Below are positions 21,822 through 33,394 of a DNA stretch of 64,000 nucleotides, piece by piece. The position numbers and the translations under genes were made by a program. The notes beneath the pieces are model-generated. The model made no database searches. It saw nothing but the letters and a program-made list of their open reading frames with translations, and had not been told where the DNA came from. This DNA comes from Echinarachnius parma (taxonomy: Eukaryota > Echinodermata > Echinoidea > Clypeasteroida > Echinarachniidae), in assembly GCA_037951105.1 (NCBI GenBank), contig JBAMJV010008335.1:47803-111802 (forward strand), written 5' to 3'. The first letter of the stretch is position 1; each line of letters begins with the position of its first letter.

Positions 21822-22610
21822 ATGCCTATGGAGACAAGATCAACGCACGGAACCTCGTCAAATCTCCCGCCGAATCCGCCGGGTGACAATGCACAGCCAA
21901 GCGGTAACCATGGTAACGGGGGTCAACTGAGCGAGCCGACGGAGTCCCAGCAAAATGGGGGTAACGTTCAAGCGCAATCGAACGCCAACATTGTGGACCA
22001 AATCATCGAAGCTTTCAGTGATCAAAAGCTTTTAGACAAGCTTATACCGGCCATTAGTCAAGCTGTCTACAAAGGGCTCATGTTGGAGATCGAAAAGCGA
22101 GATCGTGAAATCCAACAATTGAAAACAGAGGCAAACAACTACGAAAGCCGCATAGAAGAGCTTGAGCAATATTCACGCCGAAATTGCCTAATCCTGCATG
22201 GAATTCCAGAGCAGCAAGGTGAAGATACAGATGCCCTCATCCGCGATTTGGCAAAGGAGAAGCTCAAGGTCGACATCGACGCTTTCGACATCGACAGGAG
22301 TCATCGCATCGGCAGACCGGGAAGGAAGAATCAACATGGCCGCCCTTTGACGCGTCCTGTCATCGTCAAATTCTCGAGGTACGGACCTCGAGCTCGCATC
22401 TACGATGCAAGAAAGAACCTCAAAGGAACGAACACCTTCATCCACGAGAACCTGACACCAAAACGTCAATCATGGCTACGCAAAGCACGGCAAAAATACC
22501 CAGCCCCGCACAACAAAGTCTGGACACAAGATGGGAGAGTCAAAGTGCGGACAAGAGACAACAAAATCATGACTCTCTCCTCTGATAAAGACATAGCCTA
22601 TAAAACATGA
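21822..22610 (+). CDS. LINE ORF1 protein (coiled coil and RRM-like nucleic-acid chaperone)
   Basis: 262 residues, intact. Residues 1-50 are low complexity (Pro/Asn/Gly/Gln). Residues 55-115 form a coiled coil with heptad-like Leu/Ile (IEKRDREIQQLKTEANN, RIEELEQYSRR). From 116 the L1-ORF1p-type domain follows: NCLILHGIPE, then DRSHRIGRPG, RPVIVKFSRYGPRARIY, KGTNTFIHENLTPKRQ and a basic C-terminus ending DKDIAYKT. Such proteins coat LINE RNA as multimers. It is followed about 210 bp later (after removing the 22616-24752 insertion) by ORF2 in the same orientation, so the two probably belong to one element. Its base composition is clearly richer in GC than ORF2's, so two neighbouring elements remain possible. 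The start is the first ATG after an upstream AT-rich leader. Confidence 0.85.
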   Translation: MPMETRSTHGTSSNLPPNPPGDNAQPSGNHGNGGQLSEPTESQQNGGNVQAQSNANIVDQIIEAFSDQKLLDKLIPAISQAVYKGLMLEIEKRDREIQQLKTEANNYESRIEELEQYSRRNCLILHGIPEQQGEDTDALIRDLAKEKLKVDIDAFDIDRSHRIGRPGRKNQHGRPLTRPVIVKFSRYGPRARIYDARKNLKGTNTFIHENLTPKRQSWLRKARQKYPAPHNKVWTQDGRVKVRTRDNKIMTLSSDKDIAYKT

Positions 22611-23261
22611 ACATGCACTGTAAAAAATAACTGTAAAATTACAGGGTTTTTTGCCCTTAAAATTACAACTTTTCACCGTTTTATCAAACTTACAGAACTT
22701 TTCCTATAAAATAACAGAAATCTTGTTAGTTTATGGGAAATCATCATTTATTTACAACTACCTACATTCATAACTGTTAATAAACGGGTTTCCTGTACTA
22801 CCTACGACTGTCCCTGTTTTTTTACAAACTGTTCACATGGCTCTGATTTTTTTACGAACATTTTCCTGTTAAAAAACGATACTTGCTTGTAAAATCAAAC
22901 AAAAAATGTATGCTAACAACATAGGTTGTTTTTTTACTACCCCGGTCTGTGAAAAAACAGGGAACCTGTTAAAAACCTACAGTTTTGTGTAAACACTAAA
23001 TACAAATATACCGTTAAACCACACAATTTCCAGTAATTTAGAGATTCATGTATGATTACAAGTCGGCCTATAAATTTTCAAGACAGGCTTGTGAAAAAAC
23101 GCAATTCGCCTGTAAAAAGACAATACTTTCTAATAACAAATACAATATTTGTAAAATTACAGGGTTTTTTTTGCCCTTAAAATTACAATTTTGCACCGTT
23201 TGATCAATTTTACAGAATTTATCCTGAAATGTTGTTAGTTTATGGAAATTATCTTTTACTC

Positions 23262-23342
23262 GTTGCAGGTAGTACGAAACCGTTTATTAACCGTTATGAA
23301 TTTCATAACTGTTAACAAACGGTTTCTCGTACTACCTGCAAC
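23262..23342. repeat. 81-bp near-perfect palindrome
   Basis: GTTGCAGGTAGTACGA..AACC at the left pairs with GGTTTCTCGTACTACCTGCAAC at the right; inner parts (GTTATGAA / TTCATAAC) also pair, giving arms of about 38 bp. It lies in the second internal repeat of the CACTG element; only half-related words are found in the first. Confidence 0.85.
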
Positions 23343-24082
23343 TTTCCCTGTTTTTTGTACACAATTTGTTCGCAAGGTTCTGTTTTTATTTACTGGCGTA
23401 ATTTTCCTGTCAAAAAGCGACAATTTATCTTATAAAAACAGAACAAATACTGTAGACCTACGCTAACAACACAGGCAGTTTTATTTACTACCCAGGTCTG
23501 TGAACAAACAAAACAGGTAAACCTGTTAAAAAACCTACATTATTTTAGGCATAAATACGAATATACCGTTAAATTACAACATTTCCAGTAATTTGTAACA
23601 GGTTCATGAATATTCATGAGCTAGTTTGTGCTTTTGCAAAATGAACAGAAAAATCTGTTCATAATCCCGTTATTTTGTAAAATGATTATTGAAATTAATG
23701 TTTGATTTAGATTAGTGTAATTAATTACCAGTGGACTCTTGTTAACCCCTTATGGGGGACAATTCATGAATGCAATAATGTTTTAACGTCTGTGTTAAAG
23801 TACTAACCATTAAAACACATACATCGTGGTGTACCATGTTTATAAGCTAATCGTGAACAAAGGAAGATGGATAGGAACGATAGGTAAGATAGGTATAGGC
23901 TTAGGGCACAATGTCGTAGGTTATTAGGTAGGTTATTAGTCCTGACTAGGAGGATTGGACTACACTGTAACAAATAACTCCCAGGAATTTCCCGCCAAAA
24001 ACGCTATTCTTTTTTTACAGTGTATGCCGTGAAAAATACAGAAAGAGTATGTGGAAAAACAGAATACAGAAACAGGAACATC

Positions 24083-24522
24083 ATATGTGACCTCACACCA
24101 CAAAACGACCAATAAGTCGGGGGAAATGATTATGCTGATTTTCACATGACATTACAGTAGAAGTCATAACCTTTAAAATGGTATATAATTTGTCATATTC
24201 AGACAAGGCAAACCCTCTGAAAATGAGCGCCAAAGATTTGGGAAATGGCTGAAACATTTTTAAAACAAGGGAGAAACAGGCCACTTCAAAGATCGGCGTC
24301 CATTCAAGCGCTGTAATCTGATAATTTTTATTTGATGAAAAAACATATTTAAACATGATTTCTGACGATCAAAATTTCACAGAAGGTAGATTAAGATACC
24401 TTTATTCAGGAAATACAAAAATCCTGAATCTCATATTTTAAACCAAATTTTACTATTTCAGCTAATAACAGAGAAACTATATCAGCGACATAACGGTCGT
24501 TTTGTGGTGTAAGGTCACATAT
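24083..24522 (+). mobile_element. TA-flanked MITE, family G, copy 2, nested in the CACTG element
   Basis: ATATGTGACCTCACACCACA to TTTTGTGGTGTAAGGTCACATAT, 440 bp, the same length as copy 1 (4611-5050) with roughly 10-15% differences by eye. Terminal inverted repeats of about 27 bp are still visible. Confidence 0.87.
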
Positions 24523-24970
24523 TTTAACAGGAAAGTCGCTGTTACAAAACAGAGAAAACTTGAATTTTACAAGATTATATGACATGAAAAATACAGAAAG
24601 CTACTGTGAAATTACAGTATGATCATTAACGGGAACCTGTAATTTTACGTGAGGCTATAAAATAACAAGAACTCTCGTAAAATAACGGGGGTTCCTGGCG
24701 TTACGACTGCCAGGACATTCCCGTAAAAAAACGGCATTTATTTTTTACAGTGTGGACTTTACAGGTATGACCAATTCTATCTGCCCGTTTGACAAATTAT
24801 ATAATGTGAACGCATTTAAACGTAATCAGTGGTGTTTTTTCAGTTCAGACGCTTATTCACCAATTTTCATTTCTGTATTATAAATTTTGGTGTTTTTACA
24901 TTCACCTACATTCATTGTTATTGTTTTCGTCTATCGTTCATGTCGTGTTGTCACTTTGTGTTGAGTTAAC

Positions 24971-27900
24971 ATGAAGTGTTTTGTTTGTGATAAAACTATG
25001 AAAAGGAATCAGTTACGATGTCAATGTAAATGCTCTAGACAAGCACATACAAATTGTGCTAACGAACAAATTTCAATTGATAACGATTGGGTGTGTTCAT
25101 ATTGTTTTGCAAATGAATTTCCATTCAATCATGTTATAGATGATAAAGAATACAATGACATCCTGCGCGTTTTCTTTCGATGCAATGAAAATATTGATTT
25201 GTTACGATTGAATGACCTAGCATTTGATATTTTCTCATTGAACTCAGAGGATGGTGGGATTGATTTAGAACACTATGATACCCCATGTCAATATTATTTT
25301 AGTGATGAATTTAATGAAGCTTTTACTGTGAATAATACAAAGGAAAATATATCCTTATTTCACTTAAACGCACAGAGTTTTCCTTCAAAATATTTTCACA
25401 TTCAAAGTTTGCTTGCATCGCTTGAACATAAGTTTGATGTGTATGCTTTCACGGAAACGTGGTTTGAGAAAAATGTACCCTCGATGTATAAACTCTTTGA
25501 TTATAATTTTTTTCATAAACACCGTGAAAACAGAAAGGGTGGAGGTGTATGCTTGTATATAAATCCCAAGTTTAAGGTAAAAGAACGGCCTGATCTTCAA
25601 TTTTCTACCGACACAGTCGATACTCTTTTTATTGAACTTGAGCGAGAAACAAAGAAGAATATTATTGTAGGGGTTATATACAAAGCTCCAAACTCAAACT
25701 CAGAGGAATTTGTTGATTCACTATCAATTTGTGTTGAAAAGATATCTAATGAAAATAAGCAGTGCTACTTGACCGGAGACTTCAAGTTTGACTTGCTTAA
25801 ACACTCCTCTCATGAAGATACTGAACGATTTCTCAATACATTATTATCATGCAGCCTCAGACCTTTGATTACGAAGCCGACCCGTGTTACTACCCACTCA
25901 TCAACTTGTATTGATAATGTGTTTACAAATGTATATGAAAATCCCATTAATTCTGGTTTATTGTATACAGATGTGTCGGACCATTTTCCGGTATTTCAAA
26001 TTACACAGGTCACTGATCCTCTCCCGAGCAAATGATTTGATTATAGTAATAGACAACGAATTGATATGAATTCTATGAAAGAGGAATTAAGTAATTTAGA
26101 TTTTAGCTTGATTTTGAACAGTAGTGATGTTAATGTAGCATATGAACAGCTTGTTGAAGTACTACATAATGTGTGTGAAAAACATACGATCATAGAGTCT
26201 GTGAAAAAAAGGAAATATTGTCCTAAAAAACCCTGGATAACAAAAGGGATCATCCATTCGATCAATCGAAAGCAACGTTTATATAAGAAATATATGTCCT
26301 CGAAGTCAGTAACTGATCGATTGAAATATACTAAATATAGAAATAAATTGAATGCTATCATACAATTATCGAAGAAATTATACATTGCAAAGAAAATACA
26401 AGATAGCGCATCAGACTTAAAGCGAACCTGGTCAATAATCAAAGAACTACTTGGTACTAAGAAAAGCCATACTTTACCATCTTTCATTATGATTAATGAA
26501 CGGAAAATAGTGGATAATGAGTCAATTGCAAATGCATTTAATAATTTATTCGGTAATATTGGTAAAAGTATTGCTGCTAAAATGCAACCAACTCAATGTA
26601 ATTTTAGAGACTTTCTATCACAAGATTATCCTATGGATTCTTTGTATATGTTTCCAACAAATGAAAATGAGGTTTCCAAGATAATTGGGAACTTAAAACG
26701 AAGTTATGCTACTGGTGTAGATGGTATGAATTCGTGTTTTATAAAAGATATTACTCAATATATATGCGCAGCATTTACGCACATTTGTAATTTATCTTTA
26801 GTAAGTGGCCAATTTCCAGAAGCAATGAAATTTAGTAAAGTAATTCCTGTTTATAAATCTGGTGACGTGAATACTTTGAATAATTATCGCCCAATCTCAC
26901 TCCTCCCTACTCTCTCAAAGGTCCTGGAACGCATTGTATATAACAGACTTTATAAGTATCTTGTATCTCATAATCTACTCACGCCCCAACAGTTTGGTTT
27001 TCGCCCGAATCACTCAACTGAATTAGCTTTATTGTATGCCACTGAATTAATCTCATCATTCATTGATCGTGGTGAGGTAGCTGTTGGTATTTATATTGAC
27101 TTAAGCAAAGCTTTTGATTCTCTGAATCACGCCATTTTATTACAAAAGTTATCAGCATTTGGTATTAGGGGCGTTGCTTACCAATGGTTTGCATCTTACT
27201 TACAAGATCGTAGACAATATGTTCATTTTAGGGGATCAAACTCCACTATCACTAATATTACAACAGGTATACCACAAGGGAGCATACTAGGACCACTACT
27301 TTTTCTTTTGTACTTAAATGATCTTGTTCAATCGTCTAGTCTTTTTAAGTATGTTCTATACCGTAGAACACCGTCGTCAAGCACCCCCTAGCACCTATAC
27401 GCATCTTGCTTTTAAAGACGTTTCCATGAGATTCACCTCCATTATTATCCTCATGAATATTCCTCACCATTATTTGCATTCTTGATTAAAGTTTCCCGTT
27501 TGGACAGAGACCGGGCGTTCTTTAAACGCAAGATGCATATTGGTGCTTGGGGGTGCTTGACGATGGTGTTCTACGGTATGCTGATGACACAACACTCTTT
27601 CTTTCGGATGATGATGTAAATTCTTTGATAATTAAAACAAATAATGAACTTGTAAATATATCGAATTGGTTTAAAGCGAATAAATTATTGATTAACACCT
27701 CAAAAACAAAATGTATGATATTTAATTTTAATAAAACAAGAAGCATTGATATTGTTATTTTGAAAATTGATAATGAACAAATACCACAAGTGGATTATAC
27801 TAACTTCCTTGGATTAATAATTGATAATAAACTTAATTGGGATAGACACATTTTATGCACCTCATCAAAAATGAGCAGGAATATTGGCGTACTAAATAAA

Positions 27901-28404
27901 TTAAAGTCCATTTTACCTTCTCATATTTTGTTTTTACTTTACAATACCTTGGTTTTGCCTCACCTTAACTATTGCACGCTTATTTGGGGAAGAGCAAGCA
28001 AATTTCGTTTAAATAAGATACAAATATTGCAGAAAAGAGTCATTAGAATTTGTTCTGGTGCCCATTATCTAGCTCATTGTGACCCATTATTTATTGAATT
28101 AAAAACATTGTCATTAGAAAAATCGATAGTCTTTAAAACAGCAATTTTTATGTTTAAAATGAATCATGATTTGATTCCTAGCATATTTTTAGATCTCTTT
28201 GTTAAACAGTTTAATGTACATACGATCAATACTAGAAAAAGGGAAAATTATCGGCCCCATTTATTTAGAACAGCTTTTTCACAGAAACAGTCTATAAGGT
28301 ATCATGGTGTTAATATTTGGAACAACATAGAAGAAGGAATTAAACACTTAAGTTATAACAATTTTAGGAAAATATTAAAGGCAAACTTGAACAACCCCAA
28401 ATAA
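24971..28404 (+). pseudogene. LINE ORF2 (PHD-like finger, endonuclease, reverse transcriptase), interrupted
   Basis: The frame opens MKCFVCDK with a Cys/His-rich PHD-like finger (C3, C6, C17, C19, C21, H26, C29, C42, C45). From residue 127 there is an AP-type endonuclease (FHLNAQSF, TETWF, GGGVCLYI, GDFKFDLL, SDHFPVF). A single TGA (26033-26035) stops it, but the same frame stays open on both sides. The RT follows: KPWITKGI, NNYRPISLLP, FGFRPNHSTELALL, YIDLSKAFDSLNHA, GIPQGSILGPLLFLLYLNDL. At 27361 a 216-bp MITE splits the YADD motif. The rest (ADDTTLFL, NWFKANKLLIN, FLGLIIDN, HLNYCTLIWG, RRK-type C-terminus) runs to 28404. The layout is that of the CR1/Jockey-like clades. GDFK replaces the usual GDFN, so the endonuclease may have been weakened too. 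Apart from these lesions it is nearly intact, so probably young. Confidence 0.92.
27361..27576. mobile_element. 216-bp TA-flanked MITE (family H) in the RT active-site codons
   Basis: CCGTAGAACACCGTCGTCAA and TTGACGATGGTGTTCTACGG are terminal inverted repeats (near perfect, continuing to about 60 bp as GCACCCCC..GCATCTTGC). TA duplicates at 27359-27360 and 27577-27578. Removing the element and one TA restores GTT CTA TAT GCT GAT GAC, i.e. VLYADD, showing precise insertion. No coding capacity. Confidence 0.93.
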
Positions 28405-29003
28405 CTTGCTTTGAAAATTTTGTATTGTGCGTGTTGCATCTTATTTATATGTACCCATCTTGTCTATCATTACTCTTTCAATATGATTCCATTTGTTATG
28501 ACTTGCCAATCTTTCTTTTGATTACATTTTAATAACATTATTATTATTTTATTGAAATCACGTATACCCGTTTGTCATGTTTCGTGTTGTTTGGTAAATA
28601 TGTAAACATCGTGTTGTTTTAGTTGTTGCTTTAATTTGTTAGATTAGTATTGCTTAGTGTTATATTTATATTGTTTCCTTTGCGAATTATTATTTTTTGT
28701 AATGTTTAAATTTTGTTTTTTGTTTGTTTTGTAAATTAACGTTCTGCATTTTGTATGCATTTTACTCTGTATTAAATTATTTCCATTCCTTGCCATTTTT
28801 ATTTTCTTTATATTCATATTATATTATACGTATGTGAATATTATATTGTATTTAATTGTGATAGTGTATCTCTTAATTACTATAACATGCCGGGTGCCCT
28901 TACTCGACAAGCTTCGTGCTTCTTATAGGTGCTACCTGTTACATTGTAACTGTACACAATTTGTATCTGACTTTTATCTGAAATAAATGTTTGAATTGAA
29001 ATG
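28405..29003 (+). other. LINE 3' untranslated tail
   Basis: AT-rich sequence after the ORF2 stop, ending TCTGAAATAAATGTTTGAATTGAAATGA near 29003. This is the likely 3' end of the LINE, with a short TTGAA-type tail rather than long poly-A. Confidence 0.55.
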
Positions 29004-29499
29004 ATAGGTTACCATACATAACTTATAATAATTGTGCAGTCGTTGCAACTACAGAGCCGTACTCGTACGTATATCATAAGTATCACCATCGTGTCATCAA
29101 CATCATACTTAGTATGGCGATTATCATTAAAGCTGTTGTCGTCATAATCATTATCATCAAAATTAATCATTTTCATAGTCAGCATTATCTTATTCAATAT
29201 AATTTTCAAACACAAACGCACAAACACACCTTCAGTGTATACAGTAGTCTTGATAGCAAATATTTAATACGGCATTACAATTATGATGTTCGGTCACTTT
29301 TCATGTAAAAGGGTCCTTATAATTATGCATGTGTACCAATAATGATTTCGGCAAAACCTAAATTTATACAGTCATTACCAATAATATTGATGAAATTGTT
29401 TCCACAAAATGCAATGTTAATACATTTACCCATATACATTTCCTGTGACATATTTCCTTCACTAATATGCAATATAGTAGAAGGGAACATTGCCAGTAG
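29004..29499. other. Non-coding, with a short (ATC)n patch
   Basis: TCATCATCAAAATTAATCA-type words at about 29095-29170. Otherwise no gene or repeat partner seen. Confidence 0.4.
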
Positions 29500-29958
29500 G
29501 GTGAGCGGCACGCAATTTTGCACAGATTATTGCACAATACCCAAATTCTCGGTGCAGAAATGCAGATATAGTTAACTTTGTTGACTAGTGCAAAAAGCGA
29601 TATATTGCTCAAAAAGGCATGTTAGTATGATTTGTATGTCCATCAATTAATGTCTCAAAATTAACGTAAAATGGATTTTATATCGCCGAGCAATGAGCGG
29701 AAATACAGTTTTAACTATCCAGTAGATAGTTACATGATACATCTGAATAGTTCAATCAGGGACTCCCATATCCCTGGTTCAATCATTCATATAATATATC
29801 TTTGTAATGGCATGAATGGGGAGAGATTCGGAAGCTGTTTGATGATTATATCGGTAATACAGTATTGATATGATTGAGGTAGCCTACATGAGAACCGTTA
29901 GAGTTCGAAGTAAGTTTGGGGGATTTTGACAATGTCGATTGTAGCAGCGGTTTGCACC

Positions 29959-30397
29959 CCCGGGGGGGGGGGCACTCTTGTATAATGTAAGACGGGTATG
30001 TGCCGCTTAAAAGAACCCCGTTTTCACACCCGATTGCCGCTCTAAAGATACCCGATTTTCAAAAATTGCCGCTCCATAGACCCCCGGAATGACTTGGCTA
30101 GGTAGTTGAGTAACCTCAAGTCCATTATTCTTCTTCTAGTCAGCTCCTTGACCACCATTTTAGGGTTTCCCGTAGGTCTTTGGTAGCAGCTACAAGTTCA
30201 TGTATTTTGCCCGTATTTGGTAGTTTTAGTCTGCTCCTTAGTCCCCTTAACTCCCGTTTCAGGGTTTTTGTAGCTCCAAAGACCCTCTATATTTTGTGCT
30301 TGTAGTCAGCTCTTAAGACCCCTATTTCAGATTTCTGTGCGGCACACCCCCGTCAAAAAATAATTCGAGGGCCCCCCCCCCCCCCCCCCCCCCCGGG
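29959..30397. mobile_element. G-tract-bounded insertion with 8-bp target duplication
   Basis: TTTGCACC directly flanks both ends (29951-29958 and 30398-30405). The element starts CCC followed by an 11-base G tract and GCACTC, and ends GAGGGC, a ~25-base C tract and GGG, so its ends are inverted G-tract repeats. The paralogous segment near 39665-39690 has no such insertion. An 8-bp duplication fits hAT-type mobilisation. The interior (GGTATGTGCCGC, ACACCCGATTGCCGCTC) has no open frame. Confidence 0.75.
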
Positions 30398-31314
30398 TTT
30401 GCACCATGATAATTGTACCACCGATCCATTGACCTAATTTGTAGAGGTCAGTAAATTCACTGACATCCTAATTGTATTGATGTATGATTGTTGTTTAGAA
30501 CAAGAGAGGGCGTGATTTAGTGATCCCCTCACAGAAATACGGAGGATCCGCGAAAATAAATTAGTAGGCCTACAATGGCCAAGCTTTCACTGACGGATTG
30601 TCTAAACGGAGAATATGATATTACTCATATAATTCAGATGGTAGTGGAGGGAACTTCATGGAATGTTTCACTTCGAGAAGTTGAAAATGCTAAGGAATAA
30701 TTTGTAAGTCCCAATTAGACGTAGTCGAGGGACAAATTGTCTTCACGAAATATAGCCCCACCCCCCCCCCCCTCCTAACAAAATAAATAAATACAAAAAT
30801 AATTCTAATAATAAAAAAGGATTTTCTCGGTCAATTTTGAAAGTTGGCCACACAAATTAATTTTGTGTGCATCTAATTTCGCCAATTTATTACAGTTGAA
30901 AATCGTTTTTAAGCATTCGAATTCATAACGATCATTCGAAAACATTTTGTTTGCATTCGATTTAAAATGTGTTTCTATTTCGTATATAGAATTGTCATTC
31001 AATTTAAAGCGAGAACATTTGTGATTACTACTACCAGCTTCTGTGAAATATGTTGGCCAAATTGAATTAAAATATAGCGTGTTTTTTTTTAGTAATTGAA
31101 TGATAAAAAATGGTTAATCACTTGACCAAAGAGTTAAATCATATGAACAAAATGCAATTTGAACCCACAACATGCAAGCCTTCAGCTCAATTTCGCAAAA
31201 TTGAATGACACGCTTATTAAAACGAATGAGAGGTTACGGAATTGGCCGAGAAAACCTATAATAAGATAATTCATTAATTTAACAATTTAATAATTAAATT
31301 AATCTAAAAAATGG

Positions 31315-31450
31315 CCCGAAACCAATGCAATTTTAGAAAGCGCCCTATATGCTTTAACAGCTCTTTGAATGATAACGGCTTTTTACTTAGTCGTTTGTAA
31401 TTTTCAACTTGTCGAGCATGGTAAAGTTATAACTATTAGTTTCAGTAACG
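31315..31450 (+). mobile_element. M1 MITE fragment (old, predates the duplication)
   Basis: ATTTTAGAAAGCGCCC, TTTAACAGCTCTTTGAATGA, TTTTTACTTAGTCGTTTGTA and GTTATAACTATTAGTTT match the right half of M1. The same remnant is at 40675-40885 in the paralogous copy, so it was there before the segment was duplicated. Confidence 0.8.
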
Positions 31451-31697
31451 CCTTTGTGCATAAAAAAGTACTAAATAATTTGTTTTAAATTATAAATATG
31501 ATTCTAGTCCGATCAAAAGATTATACAGTGGTTTGATGAGAGGACCATTGATAGACAATGCATGTAAACAATTAATGCGACATAAACTAGGCTGTACGTC
31601 AATAGGTTACATCAGTTTAATTTAATTATTATTAGTTTAATTTTTCCGGAAATAGAACGATAACATGAATAATCAAACACCATAGTTACTTAAACCA

Positions 31698-32530
31698 CTT
31701 TTTTTTCAATTTCAATTTTTTTCAAATTTTATTCAACACTAATCACATATATATACATTTAAAATATACAGATGCAAAATGAGGTATAAATGTTATACAA
31801 ATTAAAATGATCATATATGATAGTGTTTGGGATAGGTAGGAAGGAAGGGTTCCTTATATAAAAACTCTATCCCATATACAGGCATGCAAAATCAAAACAA
31901 ACAAAAAATACATACTTCACTACGCTACAAAAAAGAAAAAAAAGAAAAAAGTCATGTACAGTTAGAGATAACAAAAACAATAATATAGGATATTTAAAAC
32001 GTATATCATAATTCAAGTCAAATGTGCCGATCTACTGGTTATTGTTATTTATTTAACAAAAACACTTTATATTTGATTTTAAAAGATTGAGAGTTTTACT
32101 TTTCCTAATTCCAGAGGTATACTATTCCATATTACAGGTCCTTTAAAAAACAATGCATTTTTCATAGATGTCGTTCTTATTTTAGGGAGGTGATAATTAA
32201 GGCCATTTCTAGTATTGCAACTATGCACATCACAATTCAATTTAAAACATGTTGTTAAAAAAGTTGGCAAATGACCATTAAAACATAAAAACATAAACAC
32301 TGCAATATACAAATTAGCCATATCATAAACATTCAATATTCCATGTTCATAAAATAAAGGATTGCAATGTGCATAATAATCAGAATGTGTTATAATACGT
32401 ATTGCTTTTTTTTGGAGCTTGAATAATCTTTCCATATCTTTATTACGACAATTAGCCCATGCAACTATACAATAATGCAAGTAAGGCGTTATTAACGTAT
32501 AGTATAGTATTTTCAGAATATTAAAGGAAT
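31698..32530 (-). pseudogene. 5'-truncated LINE, reverse-transcriptase C-terminus
   Basis: Minus-strand frame (32552-32079) reads LYYTLITPYLHYCIVAWA, KLQKKAIRIITHSDYYAHC, PLFYEHGILNVYDM, THNTR-like CNTRNGLNYH and GPVIWNSIP, the usual C-terminal block of CR1/Jockey-like RTs. It ends in a 3' UTR and an A/GAA-rich tail (TTTTTTTTCAATTTCAATT on plus, 31697-31720). Upstream RT domains are absent, as expected for 5' truncation. The paralogous region 41640-41720 lacks it. Confidence 0.87.
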
Positions 32531-32964
32531 AAAACAACAAAAGAGCCAGCATGCCTCACTGGGAAGAACCTGGGAAACTTAAAAGAAAAGGCACAGCATT
32601 TGTGTTCGTTCAACCGGCCTGGGCTTCTGGCCTGAATAGATACTCTTAATTTAACAAAAAAGCCTACTAATCCTAATGACATGTGCTCGCTACAGCTAGC
32701 AGAGTCCTCAATGTTTACAAAATAACCACAGATTAGAAATGACTTGTAACAGTGAGGGCTGGGGTATTTTGCCAAAATAAATAATGTTTCTGAACTTTTC
32801 ACTTGACAAGCAAAAAAAACACAACAAAGCAAAAAAGGTCTTCACCCCTTTGATCACAAATATGAAATGTTTTTGATGGGTCGGTCCAAAAATAACACGA
32901 TTTTGCCCAAATATGGAATTGTTTTATCCAGAATAAGATGCCAGAATACTACATGAGTTTGCCC

Positions 32965-33385
32965 GTTTGCAGCCCCCAGCCCCCCCCCCCCCCCCCAACC
33001 TTCTTCGCCTAAGACATCATATCACATCACATCACATCAGGGCATGGGCGTCAACAGGCGGGGGACGGGGCGGGGGGGGGGGGGGACATGTTCCCCCCCC
33101 CACTTTTGAAAATGGAGGGGATTGTCCCCCCCCCCCCCCCCCCCCACTATTTTGTATAAGTGTGTACATTATGTATGTTTGATTCCATAGATTTCATAGA
33201 TTTCACTCTGACATACAGATCTCAGATATGCACCAAATCGCCAAATTTCAAGCCCAAAAGTGCAAAAGCTCCCTATTGTGGGAGGGGGACACCCCCTCCC
33301 ACACCCTCCCCGCTCGATCGCTTCGCTCCCTCGCCGCTGTGTCCCCCCCCCCCCCCCCCCCACTTTTGAGAAGCTGTTGACGCCC
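32965..33385. repeat. G/C-tract repeat with GGGCGTCAACAG inverted ends
   Basis: GGGCGTCAACAG at 33046-33057 is inverted as CTGTTGACGCCC at 33374-33385. Between them are G or C tracts at 33068-33085, 33095-33103, 33127-33145 and 33342-33361, with CCACTTTTGA repeated next to two of them. The stretch resembles 300-450. This looks like a non-coding mobile element in which several G/C tracts have expanded. Confidence 0.65.
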
Positions 33386-33394
33386 TTGCATCCG

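Larger units (their letters stand above)
22616..24752. mobile_element. CACTG-ended element inserted between LINE ORF1 and ORF2
   Basis: Ends are CACTGTAAAAAATAA and TTATTTTTTACAGTG, perfectly inverted over 15 bp if the adjacent bases are counted. The interior is non-coding and built from many TGTAAAATTACAGG-like words. A direct repeat of about 430 bp (22631-23060 against 23152-23600) and a 60-bp miniature with the same CACTG...CAGTG ends (23963-24022) lie inside, as does a family G MITE. No clear target duplication, and no transposase, so it is non-autonomous. The superfamily is unclear. Confidence 0.75.
29500..32945 (+). repeat. Segmental duplication, copy 1 (partner 39250-41905)
   Basis: Shared blocks in the same order include AATTCTCGGTGCAGAAATGCA; GAGAGATTCGGAAGCTGT; GAGAACCGT.AGAGTTCGAA; ACGTAGTCGAGGGACAAATT; AATTTTGTGTGCAT; GATTCTAGTCCGATCAAAAG; TTTCTGAACTTTTCACTTGA; GATGGGTCGGTCCAAAAATA. 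This copy alone carries the G-bounded element (29959-30397) and a LINE (31698-32530). The other copy alone carries the M1 MITE at 41064. Confidence 0.88.

Noticed and set aside
22188..22676. Minus-strand frames over the LINE ORF1
   Set aside because: Antisense shadows of a well-supported ORF1 protein.
26041..26487. 148-codon minus-strand frame
   Set aside because: Antisense to the LINE ORF2, hydrophobic by codon complementarity.
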